Positions 16,921 through 27,347 of a DNA stretch of 53,845 nucleotides are shown here, in pieces (the stretch's first letter is position 1; every line of letters begins with the position of its first letter). The position numbers and the translations under genes were made by a program. The DNA is taken from contig JACORW010000069.1 in the NCBI GenBank assembly GCA_016179185.1, forward strand, positions 1-53,845, in the 5' to 3' direction. The DNA comes from Gammaproteobacteria bacterium. GTDB taxonomy: Bacteria > Pseudomonadota > Gammaproteobacteria > Eutrophobiales > Eutrophobiaceae. The notes under the pieces were generated by a model. That model did not search any database. It had not been told where the DNA came from and saw nothing but the letters and a program-made list of their open reading frames with translations.

Positions 16921-18417
16921 GTGAATCAGACCGCCGTCGAATCGTTTGCCGCCGTGGATCTGGGCTCGAACAGCTTCCACATGGTCGTGGCCAGTTACGC
17001 CGAAGGTCGGCTGCAGATCATCGATCGCATGAAGGACATGGTGCGCCTGGCCTCGGGCCTCGATGAGGCGCGTCAACTCACCGCAGACTCCATGGACCGC
17101 GCGATCCAGTGCCTGGAACGGTTCGGCCAGCGCATCGGCGAGGTGCCCCGTTCCAACGTGCGCGCGGTCGGCACGAATACGTTGCGGCAGGCGCGCAACG
17201 GCACGGCGTTCCTGGCACGGGCGCGCAAGGCCCTCGGGCACCCCATCGAGATCATCGCCGGGCGCGAAGAGGCGCGGCTCATTTATCTCGGCGTTTCCCA
17301 TGCCGTCTACGGCGCCGGCGAACGCCGGCTGGTCGTGGACATCGGCGGCGGCAGCACCGAAGTGATCATCGGCCGCGGCTTCGAGCCCCGTCTCATGGAG
17401 AGTCTTTACATGGGCTGCGTCGGCGTGAGCGAACGCTATTTCGGCGAAGGCGAGATCACCGCCAAGCGCATGCGCCGCGCCATGCTGTTCGCCCAGCAGG
17501 AACTCGAGACCATCGAGACCACGTATCGCAAGACAGGCTGGGAGGCGGCCATCGGCGCGTCCGGGACGATCCTCGCCATCAACGATGCCATCCGCGCCAA
17601 GGGGTGGGGAGAGAACGGCATCTCGGCCGAGAGTCTGCAGAAGTTGCGTGAACTGCTGGTGGAGGCCGAGCGCGTGGACAAGCTGTCGCTGGAAGGCGTT
17701 GCGGAACGGCGCATGCCGGTGTTTCCGGGCGGCGTCGCTATCTTAAGCGCGGTATTCGAGTCGCTGGGCATCGAGCAGATGCTGGTGTCGGATGGCGCAT
17801 TGCGCGAGGGACTGCTGTACGAGTTGATTGGCCGCACCGAGGACAAGGACACGCGCGACAGCACCATCGCCGAGCTGGCGCAGCGCTACGGCGTGGACAT
17901 GGATCAGGGCAAACGCGTCGCCGCCACCGCGACGCGCCTGTTCAAGCACGTGCAGGGAAACTGGGAACTGGATGCACGCAGCGATCGGAAGCTGCTGGAG
18001 TGGGCGGCGCAGCTCCATGAGATCGGACTCGCCGTCGCCCATGCCCAGCATCATCACCACGGCGGATACCTGCTGACGTTTTCCGACATGGCCGGATTCT
18101 CGCGCCAGGAACAGCGGCACCTGGCCGTGCTGGTGCGCCTGCACCGGCGCAAGTTCGACGATGTCGAGCTGGCTGGCATGGCCGACGACGAGCGCGAACG
18201 TCTCGTGCGCCTGTGCGTGCTGCTGCGGCTCGCCGTGGTGCTGAACCGCAGCCGATCCACCGAGACACCGCCGTCCATCGGCGCCGAGGTCGAGAAGAAC
18301 CGTATCTCGCTGCGCTTCGCGTCCCGTTACCTCACCGATCACCCGCTGACGCTGGCGGACCTCGAAAGCGAACAGGAAATGCTGAAGTCCGCCGGCATTG
18401 AACTGGCCTTCGAGTAG
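16921..18417 (+). CDS. ppx: Exopolyphosphatase, Ppx/GppA family
   Basis: Removes terminal phosphates from polyphosphate, 498 aa. The actin-like ATPase N-terminus AAVDLGSNSFHMVVA and the phosphate loop VVDIGGGSTEVIIGRG are diagnostic. The C-terminal half carries an HD-like helical region with LHEIGLAVAHAQHHHHGGYLL. The start is a GTG at 16921. GppA (pppGpp hydrolase) is the alternative, but convergence with ppk1 favours Ppx. The 3' end faces ppk1 with a 32-bp gap. Confidence 0.93.
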   Translation: MNQTAVESFAAVDLGSNSFHMVVASYAEGRLQIIDRMKDMVRLASGLDEARQLTADSMDRAIQCLERFGQRIGEVPRSNVRAVGTNTLRQARNGTAFLARARKALGHPIEIIAGREEARLIYLGVSHAVYGAGERRLVVDIGGGSTEVIIGRGFEPRLMESLYMGCVGVSERYFGEGEITAKRMRRAMLFAQQELETIETTYRKTGWEAAIGASGTILAINDAIRAKGWGENGISAESLQKLRELLVEAERVDKLSLEGVAERRMPVFPGGVAILSAVFESLGIEQMLVSDGALREGLLYELIGRTEDKDTRDSTIAELAQRYGVDMDQGKRVAATATRLFKHVQGNWELDARSDRKLLEWAAQLHEIGLAVAHAQHHHHGGYLLTFSDMAGFSRQEQRHLAVLVRLHRRKFDDVELAGMADDERERLVRLCVLLRLAVVLNRSRSTETPPSIGAEVEKNRISLRFASRYLTDHPLTLADLESEQEMLKSAGIELAFE

Positions 18418-18428
18418 CCTATGAACCG

Positions 18429-18448
18429 GCCGGCGGCGCGGCGCCGGC
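18429..18448. terminator. GC hairpin between convergent ppx and ppk1
   Basis: GCCGGCG and CGCCGGC are separated by six bases, placed between the two stop codons. It could act in both directions. There is no long T-run, so a Rho-independent role is only plausible. Confidence 0.4.
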
Positions 18449-18449
18449 A

Positions 18450-20528
18450 TTATTGGTAGAAATTGCAGTAATGCTCGAGCAGCGCGCGCTGCGCCGAGCG
18501 CGGTTTGTGACTGCCGGCCCTGAGCCGGCGGTAACCCCCGTCGCCCTGCAGGACCCACGCCTGCGTGTTGTCGGCGAGATAATTCTTCAGACCGAACTCG
18601 ATGATCTGTTCCCGCGGCCGTTTCTCGTCTATGGGGAAACACGCCTCGACGCGATGGTGCAGATTGCGCGGCATCCAGTCGGCGCTGGAACAGAACAGCA
18701 GTTCCTCGCCCCCGTTCAGGAAATAGAACACGCGGCTGTGTTCCAGGAAGCGCCCGACGATGCTGCGCACCTGGATGTTCTCGGACACGCCCCTGATTCC
18801 CGGCCGCAGACAACAGATGCCGCGGATGATGAGGTCGATCTTTACGCCCGCCTGTGAGGCCCGGTACAGGGCCTGAATGATGTCCGCGTCCACCAGCGCG
18901 TTCATCTTTGCGATGATGCGCGCGTCCCTGCCGGAAAGGGCGTTCTGCATCTCGGTCTCTATGTTGCCGAGGATCCCCTTGTAAAACGTGAACGGCGACT
19001 GCAACAGCTTTTTAAGCCGCCCGGCCCGCCCCAGCCCGGTGAGCTGGTGGAACATGCGGTTGACGTCCTCCACCATCGCCTTGTCGCAGGTCAGCAGGCT
19101 GTAGTCGGTGTATTGGCGCGTGGTGCGGGTATGGTAGTTGCCCGTGCCAAGATGCGCGTACCGGCGCAGCCTGCGGCCCTCGCGCCGCACGACCAGAATC
19201 ATCTTGGCATGCGTCTTGTAGCCGACCACACCGTACACCACGTGCGCGCCCGCTTCCTGCAGCTCGTTGGCAAGCTCGATGTTCTGCTCCTCGTCGAAGC
19301 GGGCACGCAGTTCCACCACCACCGTGACTTCCTTGCCGGCGCGGGCTGCGTCCTTCAGAGGATCCACGATCGCCGAATCATTGCCGGTGCGATACAGCGT
19401 CTGCTTGATGGAGAGAACATCCGGATCCGCCGCCGCAGTGCGCAGGAAATCTATGACCGGCGCGAAAGACTGGAACGGGTGATGCAGCAGGATGTCGCCG
19501 TTGCGCAGCACGTCGAATATGTTCTCTTCCTTCTGCAGCCGCGGCGGCAGATCGGGCGTGAACGGTGGATAGAACAGTTCCGGGCGCTTAACCAGCTCAT
19601 AGATGGCCAGCAGCCGGTTGAGATTCACCGGGCCGTTCACCTTGTACAGATCGCGGTTCTCGAGCCCGAATTTCTGCAACAGAAACTGGCTCAGATCGTC
19701 CGGGCAGTTGTCCGCCACTTCCAGCCGCACGGCGTCGCTGAAACGGCGCGACGGCAGTTCGCCCTGCAGCGCGCGCAGCAGGTCGTCCACTTCCTCGTCA
19801 TCCACCAGCAGGTCGCTGTCGCGTGTGACCTTGAACTGGTAACAGCCGGTGGCCTTCATGCCGGGGAACAGATCGCCCACATGCGCATGAATGATCGCGG
19901 ACAGCAGCACGAAGTCGTGCGGACCACCGCCCTGAACTGCCGGCACGTGCACGACGCGCGGCAGCGAGCGCGGCGCCTGCACGATGGCCAGCCGAGTCTC
20001 GCGGCCGAAGGCATCCTTGCCGTCCAGCGAGACGATGAAATAAAGATTCTTGTTCAACACGCGCGGAAACGGGTGCGCCGGGTCAAGTCCGATGGGACTC
20101 AGCACCGGCAGCACGTTCTGGTTGAAATAGTTGCGCACCCAGCGCGCGGTGCCGGGTGTCCACTCCGATCGGCGCAGGACGCGGATGCGCTCGCGGACCA
20201 GCGCCGGCTGCACCACCTCGTTCAGAACCCGGTATTGTTCCTCGACCAGCGAGTGCGCCAGGCTGCTGATGCGGCCGAGGAGTTCCTGGGGCGCAATGTT
20301 GTCGGGACCCCACTGGGTGGAACCGTACTTGACCTGCTGCCGGATGCCGGCGACGCGGATCTCGAAGTACTCGTCCAGGTTGGTGCTGGCAATGCACAGG
20401 AACCGCAGCCGCTCCAGCAGCGGCACCTCCTCGTCCTTGGCCTGATCGATGACGCGCCGGTTGAACTCCAGCAGACTGAGCTCGCGATTGATGTACAGCT
20501 CGGGATTCTTGAGGTTTACGACGTCCAT
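18450..20528 (-). CDS. ppk1: Polyphosphate kinase 1
   Basis: Makes polyphosphate reversibly from ATP, 692 aa, the usual PPK1 length. The N-terminal signature is LYINRELSLLEFNRRVIDQA. The histidine that carries the phosphate lies in VVYGVVGYKTHAKM, followed by RRYAHLGTGNYHTRTTRQYTD. The C-terminal region has SADWMPRNLHHRVE. The gene is the last of the phoB-to-ppk1 run, 104 bp after phoU. An FNR-like palindrome sits in that gap. Confidence 0.97.
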   Translation of the reverse strand: MDVVNLKNPELYINRELSLLEFNRRVIDQAKDEEVPLLERLRFLCIASTNLDEYFEIRVAGIRQQVKYGSTQWGPDNIAPQELLGRISSLAHSLVEEQYRVLNEVVQPALVRERIRVLRRSEWTPGTARWVRNYFNQNVLPVLSPIGLDPAHPFPRVLNKNLYFIVSLDGKDAFGRETRLAIVQAPRSLPRVVHVPAVQGGGPHDFVLLSAIIHAHVGDLFPGMKATGCYQFKVTRDSDLLVDDEEVDDLLRALQGELPSRRFSDAVRLEVADNCPDDLSQFLLQKFGLENRDLYKVNGPVNLNRLLAIYELVKRPELFYPPFTPDLPPRLQKEENIFDVLRNGDILLHHPFQSFAPVIDFLRTAAADPDVLSIKQTLYRTGNDSAIVDPLKDAARAGKEVTVVVELRARFDEEQNIELANELQEAGAHVVYGVVGYKTHAKMILVVRREGRRLRRYAHLGTGNYHTRTTRQYTDYSLLTCDKAMVEDVNRMFHQLTGLGRAGRLKKLLQSPFTFYKGILGNIETEMQNALSGRDARIIAKMNALVDADIIQALYRASQAGVKIDLIIRGICCLRPGIRGVSENIQVRSIVGRFLEHSRVFYFLNGGEELLFCSSADWMPRNLHHRVEACFPIDEKRPREQIIEFGLKNYLADNTQAWVLQGDGGYRRLRAGSHKPRSAQRALLEHYCNFYQ

Positions 20529-20581
20529 GGGATCCGCGGTATGAGGTCAGGAAATTCCACCATGACGTCCCGGGTCCGCGC

Positions 20582-20595
20582 TTGACTCAGATCAA
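20582..20595. promoter_or_regulatory. FNR/ANR-like palindrome upstream of ppk1
   Basis: Read towards ppk1 this is TTGATCTGAGTCAA, matching the FNR/ANR consensus TTGAT-N4-ATCAA at nine of ten positions. It lies 54 nt upstream of the ppk1 start codon, between phoU and ppk1. It suggests oxygen- or redox-responsive control, which would need experimental support. Confidence 0.45.
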
Positions 20596-20632
20596 GCTTC
20601 GGCCGCGGGCCAGGGTGCCATCGGCATGAATG

Positions 20633-21352
20633 TCAGCGGCTGGTGCGCAACTGTTCCTCGATCTCCTCGAAACTGATGTGGCGCACATCCTTGCCTTCGA
20701 CGAAATAGATCACGCTCTCGCAGATATTGCGCGCGTGATCGCCGATACGTTCCATGGCGCGCGCCACCCAGATGGCGTCCATGGCGCCGCCGATATTGCG
20801 CGGATCCTCCATCATGTAGGTAATCAGCTGGCGCAGGATCGCATCGTACTGCTCGTCCGAATCCGGTTCCTTGCGCGCCACGGCCAGCGCCGCCTGGGTA
20901 TCCATGCGCGCAAATGCGTCCAGCGCGTCATGCACCATGCGGCGCACGAAGGTGCCCATCGCACCGATGCCGATGTAGTATTCCCGCGGCCCCTGTTTCT
21001 CGGCCAGGTCGATCGCCATCTTTGCGATTTTCTCCGATTCATCGCCGACCCGCTCGAGGTCGGTGATGGTCTTGGCCACCGCCATGACCAGACGCAGATC
21101 GCCGGCCGCCGGCTGGCGCCGCGCCAGGATGTTCGTGCAGTCCTCGTCTATGGCCACTTCCAGCGAGTTGACCTTGTATTCGTTCTGCAGCACCTTTTCG
21201 CCGAGCTCGGTGTTGGAGTCGGCCAGGGCGCGCAGCGCGTCGATCAGCTGCTGCTCCACCAGGCCGCCCATGCCGAGCACGCGCGTGCGGATGTGTTCGA
21301 GATCGTTGTCGTACTGCCGGGAGATGTGCTGGGGGATGGTGCCGATTGCCAT
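20633..21352 (-). CDS. phoU: Phosphate-signalling protein PhoU
   Basis: Two-repeat helical-bundle protein of 239 aa that links Pst transport to PhoR signalling. The repeats are recognisable by VDEDCTNILARRQPAAGDLR-type segments: AIDEDCTNILARRQPAAGDL in the first half, and AMERIGDHARNICESVIYFVEG in the second. The ATG at 21352 gives the conserved N-terminus with HISRQYDNDLEHIRTRVLGMGGLVE. It follows pstB by 13 nt. Confidence 0.97.
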   Translation of the reverse strand: MAIGTIPQHISRQYDNDLEHIRTRVLGMGGLVEQQLIDALRALADSNTELGEKVLQNEYKVNSLEVAIDEDCTNILARRQPAAGDLRLVMAVAKTITDLERVGDESEKIAKMAIDLAEKQGPREYYIGIGAMGTFVRRMVHDALDAFARMDTQAALAVARKEPDSDEQYDAILRQLITYMMEDPRNIGGAMDAIWVARAMERIGDHARNICESVIYFVEGKDVRHISFEEIEEQLRTSR

Positions 21353-21365
21353 GGGCGCGTTCCGA

Positions 21366-22259
21366 TCAACCGTAACGACCGGTGATGTAATCCTCGGTCA
21401 TTTTTTGCGAGGGATTGGTAAACAACGTGTTGGTATCCTTGAATTCGATCAGCTCGCCGAGATACATATAGGCCGTGTAGTCGGAAACGCGCGCCGCCTG
21501 CTGCATGTTGTGCGTCACAATGATGATCGTGTAACTGTCCTTCAATTCGTAGATGAGTTCCTCGATCTTCAGCGTCGAGATCGGGTCCAGCGCGGAACAC
21601 GGTTCGTCCAGCAGCACAACCTCGGGTTCTATGGCAATGGCGCGGGCAATGACCAGGCGCTGGGCCTGGCCCCCGGACAAGCCAAGCGCGTTGTCGTCCA
21701 GCCGATCCTTGACCTCCTCCCAGAGCGCGGCGTTGCGCAGCGATTTCTCCACGACGGCATCCAGCGTGCGCCGGTCATTGACGCCCTGAATGCGCAGGCC
21801 GTAGGCGACGTTTTCGTAAATGGACTTCGGGAACGGGTTCGGCTTCTGGAACACGATGCCTACCCGCCGCCGTAACTCGGACACATTCACCTCTTTGCCG
21901 ACGATACTCTGGCCGTGCAGCGAAATCTCTCCTTCCGTGCGCACGTCGTCAATCAGGTCGTTCATGCGGTTGAAGCAGCGCAGCAAAGTGGATTTGCCGC
22001 AACCGCTCGGCCCGATGAACGCCGTTACGCGCTTCTCCGGCAGCAGCATGTCAACATTTTTCAGCGCCTGCTTTTCCGCGTAATAGAGATTGAGCCCATG
22101 CACTTCGATGCACGGCTTTTCGCGATCCAGACTAAGCCGCTTCTGCGCCTGGGGCAACGCCGACAAATTGATGGCATGGGAAGGCACATCCTCGCGATCG
22201 GCGGCCGCCAGCACGGACACGGCCGGCCTGCCGGAATTCTCGGTCAGGGGCGCTGGCAT
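21366..22259 (-). CDS. pstB: Phosphate ABC transporter ATP-binding protein
   Basis: ATPase of the high-affinity phosphate importer. Visible are Walker [11 protein letters not shown]-loop [21 protein letters not shown] signature LSGGQAQR, Walker [14 protein letters not shown] and the H-loop [14 protein letters not shown]. The ATG at 22259 (297 aa) lies 4 nt after the pstA stop. A GTG at 22283 would overlap pstA. About 45 residues precede the ABC domain, which is longer than in E. coli PstB. Confidence 0.97.
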   Translation of the reverse strand: MPAPLTENSGRPAVSVLAAADREDVPSHAINLSALPQAQKRLSLDREKPCIEVHGLNLYYAEKQALKNVDMLLPEKRVTAFIGPSGCGKSTLLRCFNRMNDLIDDVRTEGEISLHGQSIVGKEVNVSELRRRVGIVFQKPNPFPKSIYENVAYGLRIQGVNDRRTLDAVVEKSLRNAALWEEVKDRLDDNALGLSGGQAQRLVIARAIAIEPEVVLLDEPCSALDPISTLKIEELIYELKDSYTIIIVTHNMQQAARVSDYTAYMYLGELIEFKDTNTLFTNPSQKMTEDYITGRYG

Positions 22260-22263
22260 GGGT

Positions 22264-23931
22264 TCAGTTCTGCTCGGCGGCACGGTACTTCTGCCTTAGC
22301 CTATTACGAATGCGGATGGCTGTCAGGTTCAGGACCACGACGATGAACACCAGCAGCAAAGCGCTTGCGTACACCAGCGGCCGGGCGGCCTCGACGTTGG
22401 GACTCTGGAAGCCAACGTCATAGATATGGAACCCGAGATGCATGAATTTTCGATCCAGGTGCAGGAATGGGGCGTTGCCGTCCAGCGCCAGTGACGGTGC
22501 CAGCTTGACGACGCCGACCAGCATCAGCGGTGCGACCTCGCCCGCGGCGCGGGCCACGGCCAGGATGAGCCCGGTCATCATTGCGGACGCGGTCATAGGC
22601 AACACGGTGCGCCACAATGTCTCGGCCTTGGTTGCGCCCAACGCCAGACTGCCCTCGCGGATGGCGCGCGGCACGCGCGTCAGCCCCTCCTCGGTGGAAA
22701 CGATGACCACCGGCACGGTCAGCAACGCCAGTGTCAGCGAGGCCCACAACAGTCCCGGGGTGCCGAAGGTGGGAGCCGGGAGGGACTCGGCGAAGAACGC
22801 CGCATCAATGCTGCCGCCCAGGAAGTAAACGAAGAAGCCCAGGCCGAACATGCCGTACACGACGGACGGCACACCGGCCAGGTTATTAACGGCGATACGG
22901 ATGAGTCGCGTCAGCGTTCCCTGTTTGGCGTACTCGCGCAGGTACACGGCGGCCATGACGCCGAACGGCGTCACCAGCACAGCCATGATCATGACCATCA
23001 ACACCGTGCCGAAGATGGCCGGGAAGATCCCGCCTTCGGTGTTGGCCTCGCGCGGCTCATCGGCCATGAATTCCCACAGCTTGAGCGCATAGAAGCCCAG
23101 TTTGCCCGGCAGCGGCATTTCATTCGGACGATAGGCGCGCACGATTTTGGCGATCGGGAGCTCGTGTTCGCTGCCGTCGGCCAGCCGGATGACATAGGTG
23201 GCCTCGTTGAGTCGCGCGTACAGCTCCACCAGCCGGCCGGTGTGCCGTTCGTATTCCACCTTTAATCCGGTCCTTTCACCGTGAATACGTGCGCGCTTCT
23301 GCGCGTCGTCTACATGGTTCAGTTCCAGCCCACGCTCCTCGAGACGCAGGCGCTCCATGCGGTAATTTGCCGCCCCGATGAGATCACGTTCGACGTGACG
23401 GATGGTGTCGAAGACAGCGCCGGTTTCCTCTATCTGGCGGCGCAATACCGGCCAGGGATCAGTGTCATTAACCAGGGATTTGCCGGCGCGTTTTACCGCC
23501 ACCAGGTAGCCGTACAGGTTGCCCCATTCGCGCCTTTCGACCGCCATGACATCGGTCGGAAATGTGACATTTCCCATGCCCGCGCCCAGCACCCAGCGGA
23601 AATCGATTCCGAGAAAATCGCGGTTCCCGGTCTTGATGAGGCGCCGCTCCACCAGTTCCTGCTCCGCCCGGATGCGCGGATCCGCCTGACCGAGGCGCGC
23701 GCGCGGCACGATCTCGCGGTCGGCGAATTCGCCCAGCACGTGTTCCACGGCGCCGTTCTCGTCGGTGTAGGAGAAACCGGCGATTGGTCCGGGCCAGAAG
23801 TGACCCAGGCCGTGCACCGCAATCAGCAGCAGCAGGCCGGCGACCATGATCACCGACACGCTGACCGCGCCGGCGTTCAGCCAGATGTACGGTCCGCCCG
23901 CGTCAATCCACTCTTTCAGGTTCCGCGTCAT
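22264..23931 (-). CDS. pstA: Phosphate ABC transporter permease PstA, long form
   Basis: Inner-membrane permease of 555 aa, about twice the size of E. coli PstA. An N-terminal transmembrane helix (about 17-43) is followed by a large extracytoplasmic insert, then the six-helix permease core with the EAA-type loop [20 protein letters not shown]. The N-terminal extension is typical of pseudomonad-type PstA proteins (DUF3333-like). It overlaps pstC by one base (TAATG) and pairs with the long PstC. Confidence 0.95.
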   Translation of the reverse strand: MTRNLKEWIDAGGPYIWLNAGAVSVSVIMVAGLLLLIAVHGLGHFWPGPIAGFSYTDENGAVEHVLGEFADREIVPRARLGQADPRIRAEQELVERRLIKTGNRDFLGIDFRWVLGAGMGNVTFPTDVMAVERREWGNLYGYLVAVKRAGKSLVNDTDPWPVLRRQIEETGAVFDTIRHVERDLIGAANYRMERLRLEERGLELNHVDDAQKRARIHGERTGLKVEYERHTGRLVELYARLNEATYVIRLADGSEHELPIAKIVRAYRPNEMPLPGKLGFYALKLWEFMADEPREANTEGGIFPAIFGTVLMVMIMAVLVTPFGVMAAVYLREYAKQGTLTRLIRIAVNNLAGVPSVVYGMFGLGFFVYFLGGSIDAAFFAESLPAPTFGTPGLLWASLTLALLTVPVVIVSTEEGLTRVPRAIREGSLALGATKAETLWRTVLPMTASAMMTGLILAVARAAGEVAPLMLVGVVKLAPSLALDGNAPFLHLDRKFMHLGFHIYDVGFQSPNVEAARPLVYASALLLVFIVVVLNLTAIRIRNRLRQKYRAAEQN

Positions 23932-26207
23932 TACAGGTTGCTGTACTTGGCGCGCAGGCGCTGGCGCACGACTTCGGCGACAGTGTTGAACAGGAACGTG
24001 GCCAGGAACAGCACCAGCCCGGCGAGGAACAGGATGCGGTAGTGGGTGCTGCCGACCTCGGATTCCGGCATTTCGACGGCGATGTTCGCGGACAGGGCGC
24101 GGAAACCCTGAAAGATATTCAGCTCCATGACCGCGGTGTTGCCGGTTGCCATGACGACGATCATCGTCTCACCGACGGCGCGGCCGAGACCGATCATCAC
24201 CGCCGAGAATATCCCCGGGCTCGCGGTCAGCAGGACCACGCGCACCATGGTTTGCCACAACGTCGCGCCCAACGCGAGGGACCCGGTGGTGAGGTGCTTT
24301 GGCACGCCGAAGATCGCATCTTCGCTGATGGAGAAAATTGTCGGAATGACCGCGAAACCGATGGCGAGCCCGACCACGAGCGAATTGCGCTGGTCGTAGG
24401 TTATGCCGAACTCGCGCGTCAACCACAATGGCATGTTTCCGCCGAAGAACATCACTTCCACCGTCTGGCTGAGCGAGACGGCGATGGCGAAGCAGACCGC
24501 CAGTACCGGGAGCAACAGCAGCGCTTCCGAGCCTTCCGGCACCCGCTGGCGCAGACGTTGCGGCAGCATGGCCCAGAGACTCCCGAATGCCAGGATGGAG
24601 ACGGGGATGCTGACCAGCGCGAGAAATACCCCGGGCAGGTGGTTCTCGACGAACGGCGCGAACCACAGCCCGGCGAGAAACCCGAGAATGACCGACGGCA
24701 ACGCCGCCATGATTTCAATGGTCGGCTTCACCAGGTCGCGCATCCACGGCTGCATGAAGTATGCGGTGTAGATGGCGCCCATGATGGCGAGCGGCACGGC
24801 GAACAGGCTGGCGTACAACGCCGCCTTCAGCGTGCCGAACGCCAGCGGCGTCAGGCTGAACTTGGGCTCGAAATCGCTGCTGGCGGAAGAAGATTGCCAG
24901 ATGTATTCCGGCTGCTCCCGGCTCTCGTACCAGACCTTGCCCCATAACGACCGCCAGGAAATCTCCGGGTGCGGGTTTTGCACGGCCCATACACTGAGGC
25001 GTCCGCCGGGTCGTTCCGCCAGCAGTGCATCGGCCCGCGGCGCAATCGCCATCCGTTCCACGACCCCGTCCGCCGCCTGCACCAGCGCGACCGTGCGCTC
25101 CGCGGTCGTGTGGTAGAGTCCCACGCGCCCGGAGGCGTCCGAGGCGACGAATCCCTTGCGAAAATATTCCGGCACCAGCGCGGATATCGGGCGGGTCTGG
25201 GAACTGAAGAACCGCGCGCTTCGCAGCCGATACTCGTTCTCCGCGTCGCGCACCGGGAACCATTGCGTGATCCGGCCGCGGCTGTCGCCGACCAGCATGG
25301 AGATGCCGCCGCTGAGAAATGCCAGCGCCGTGATCCGTTCGCTGTCCGGCACTGCGGCAACCCGATCGACGAGGCGTGGTTCCGACTTGTCGGTGATGTC
25401 GAAGTAATACAGATTGCCGCGGGTATCCGCCACGTACAGTTCGCGCTGATCCACGTCCACGGCGAGGTAAGTCACGGGGTATTCCACGGACAGCTTGGAC
25501 CGCGTGCGTACCGTTTCCATCTCCTTGCCGGCCGGAGACTTGCGCTTGCGCACCAGCGATACGAGCCACAGACGTTCCTCGTCGGTGGCGGCGGCAATGG
25601 TAGTCTGCCGGTCGTCGGACTCCGCGCTTATCACCCGCAGCGGCCGGCCGCCGGCGTCCACCGAAATGGGATTCTTCCCGGCGGGATAATCCAGGCGCGG
25701 GCTGATGACACGCACATCATTGGGCCAGGTAACGTCGTAGGCATGGCGCGCCAGGATGGCACTGCCGTTGGACATGCCGGCCGCCAGCAGACCGCGCGCC
25801 GGGTCGCCGGCCGAGAATGCGGTGATGGCCGCAGGCGCCGAACCGGTCAGCGATTTTCGCGCCAGCACCGCGCCGTCCCGCAAGGCGAAGAACAGCGCCT
25901 CGCCCGCGGCGGTCACCCGCAGGCCGATCTCCCGTTGCTCCTCCAGCGCATAGTGCAGTGTGGCGGCACCGGTGCCGCCCGGGAGCGTGAACTCGATCCT
26001 TTCCGTCATGCGCGCCGGGCGAAACAGGGGGGTGACCACGTACACGAGATAAAACGCAATCAGCACGATGGAAAGAATGATGCCGATTCCGCCGATGGCC
26101 ATGACCCAGGCGGTCAGGCGGTCCTTGATGCCGCGCCAGCGCCGGTACCGCGCCGAGGCTGGAGAACGGAAATCGGGCAATACGACGCTGGGATCAACGG
26201 CGACCAT
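23931..26207 (-). CDS. pstC: Phosphate ABC transporter permease PstC, long form
   Basis: Permease partner of PstA, 758 aa. A transmembrane helix (about 33-57) precedes a roughly 400-residue extracytoplasmic domain (VYVADTRGNLYYFDI, ITALAFLSGGISMLVGDSRGRI) that looks beta-propeller-like. The C-terminal permease domain contains ALAFGTLKAALYASLFAVPLA and [20 protein letters not shown]. Long PstC forms occur in Pseudomonas and relatives. The ATG at 26207 is preferred over an adjacent TTG. A Pho-box candidate lies 22 nt upstream, so the mRNA may be almost leaderless. Confidence 0.95.
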   Translation of the reverse strand: MVAVDPSVVLPDFRSPASARYRRWRGIKDRLTAWVMAIGGIGIILSIVLIAFYLVYVVTPLFRPARMTERIEFTLPGGTGAATLHYALEEQREIGLRVTAAGEALFFALRDGAVLARKSLTGSAPAAITAFSAGDPARGLLAAGMSNGSAILARHAYDVTWPNDVRVISPRLDYPAGKNPISVDAGGRPLRVISAESDDRQTTIAAATDEERLWLVSLVRKRKSPAGKEMETVRTRSKLSVEYPVTYLAVDVDQRELYVADTRGNLYYFDITDKSEPRLVDRVAAVPDSERITALAFLSGGISMLVGDSRGRITQWFPVRDAENEYRLRSARFFSSQTRPISALVPEYFRKGFVASDASGRVGLYHTTAERTVALVQAADGVVERMAIAPRADALLAERPGGRLSVWAVQNPHPEISWRSLWGKVWYESREQPEYIWQSSSASSDFEPKFSLTPLAFGTLKAALYASLFAVPLAIMGAIYTAYFMQPWMRDLVKPTIEIMAALPSVILGFLAGLWFAPFVENHLPGVFLALVSIPVSILAFGSLWAMLPQRLRQRVPEGSEALLLLPVLAVCFAIAVSLSQTVEVMFFGGNMPLWLTREFGITYDQRNSLVVGLAIGFAVIPTIFSISEDAIFGVPKHLTTGSLALGATLWQTMVRVVLLTASPGIFSAVMIGLGRAVGETMIVVMATGNTAVMELNIFQGFRALSANIAVEMPESEVGSTHYRILFLAGLVLFLATFLFNTVAEVVRQRLRAKYSNL

Positions 26208-26229
26208 CAATACAGTCTAGGTCGCCGTC

Positions 26230-26247
26230 ATGACAGTACTGTTACCG
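26230..26247 (-). promoter_or_regulatory. Pho-box candidate upstream of pstC
   Basis: Read towards pstC: CGGTAAC-AGTA-CTGTCAT. The second half-site is a perfect 7/7 match to the consensus CTGTCAT and the 4-bp spacer is correct; the first half-site is weak (4/7). Ten bases downstream is TAGACT, a plausible -10 at the spacing expected for PhoB-dependent promoters, only 6 nt before the ATG. Confidence 0.6.
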
Positions 26248-26381
26248 TCGCAGGTTCTTGAAAAAACAGGACAATTGCCATCGTCCGGGGAGCGTGGCGC
26301 AGGACCCCGTCCGGCGTAACCGGTTCCGCCCCGCGTGCACGCCAGCGCGACGGGTGGGCCAAGAAGGGGTTTCCGCGCAGG

Positions 26382-27347
26382 TTACCGGAGTTGCTGGATC
26401 TGTTCGGCGGCCAGCGTTGCGGGCAGCGGAATGTAACCGTCGCGCAGCACCACTTCCTGGCCGATCTTTGACAGGATCATCTTCATGAATTCCAGCTCCA
26501 GCGGCGGCAACGGTTTGTTGGGCGCTTTGTTGACATAGACATACAGCAGCCGCGACAGCGGGTAATCGCCGGCTACCGCGTTCTCCGGCGTGGCATCCAC
26601 GAATTTTCCTCCTTCGGCCGCCAGCGGAAGGGCGCGGATACCGGAGGTCTTGTAACCGATGCCGGAATAGCCGATGCCGCTCAGCGACTTCGTCACCCCC
26701 TGCACCACCGAAGCCGATCCGGGCTGTTCATTGACGTTGTTCTTGAAGTCGCCCTTGCACAAACCGAATTCCTTGAAGTAGCCATAAGTGCCGGACACCG
26801 AATTGCGGCCGTAAAGCTGGATCGGTTTTGCCGCCCAATCTCCCGTCAGCCCAAGCTGGCCCCAGGTCTTCACGTCTTCCCTGTAGCCGCATTTGCGCGT
26901 GGCGGAGAAAATCGCGTCCACCTGCTGAATGCTCAGCCCCGCCACGGGGTTATCTTTGTGCACATAGACCGCCAGCGCGTCAATGGCCACGCCGACCGCG
27001 GTCGGCTTGTAGCCGTGTTTGTTCTCAAAGGAGGCAATTTCCTCCGACTTCATCTCGCGGCTCATGGGCCCGAAATTCGCCGTGCCTTCGGTCAATGCCG
27101 GCGGCGCCGTTGACGAGCCCGCGGCCTGGATCTGCACGTTGACGTTCGGGTAAAGCTTCTTGAAATCCTCCGCCCACAACGTCATGAGATTCGCGAGTGT
27201 GTCGGAACCGGCGCTGTTCACGTTGCCCGAAACGCCGCTGGCCTTGGTGTATTCCGGCAACGCCGGATCCACTCCGGCCGCGATGCTGCCGGCGGACACG
27301 AGCATGGCTGCTGCCGCAGCCGCTGCCTTTGCGAAATTCATGTTCAT
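26382..27347 (-). CDS. pstS: Periplasmic phosphate-binding protein
   Basis: Substrate-binding protein of the Pst importer, 321 aa. A cleavable signal peptide is evident ([20 protein letters not shown]...). The phosphate-binding loops are visible in [30 protein letters not shown] and [14 protein letters not shown]. The first in-frame ATG (27395) lies in the promoter region, so the ATG at 27347 with GAGGAG upstream is preferred. It is followed by pstC after 174 bp. Confidence 0.96.
   Translation of the reverse strand: MNMNFAKAAAAAAAMLVSAGSIAAGVDPALPEYTKASGVSGNVNSAGSDTLANLMTLWAEDFKKLYPNVNVQIQAAGSSTAPPALTEGTANFGPMSREMKSEEIASFENKHGYKPTAVGVAIDALAVYVHKDNPVAGLSIQQVDAIFSATRKCGYREDVKTWGQLGLTGDWAAKPIQLYGRNSVSGTYGYFKEFGLCKGDFKNNVNEQPGSASVVQGVTKSLSGIGYSGIGYKTSGIRALPLAAEGGKFVDATPENAVAGDYPLSRLLYVYVNKAPNKPLPPLELEFMKMILSKIGQEVVLRDGYIPLPATLAAEQIQQLR

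Noticed and set aside
19047-20585. Long open frame (about 512 codons) on the plus strand opposite ppk1
   Set aside because: It mirrors ppk1, has no recognisable domain, and such antisense frames are common in GC-rich DNA. The ppk1 frame has all family motifs.
24969-26261. Long plus-strand open frame opposite pstC
   Set aside because: It covers the pstC coding region and its Pho box and has no domain or ribosome-binding site.
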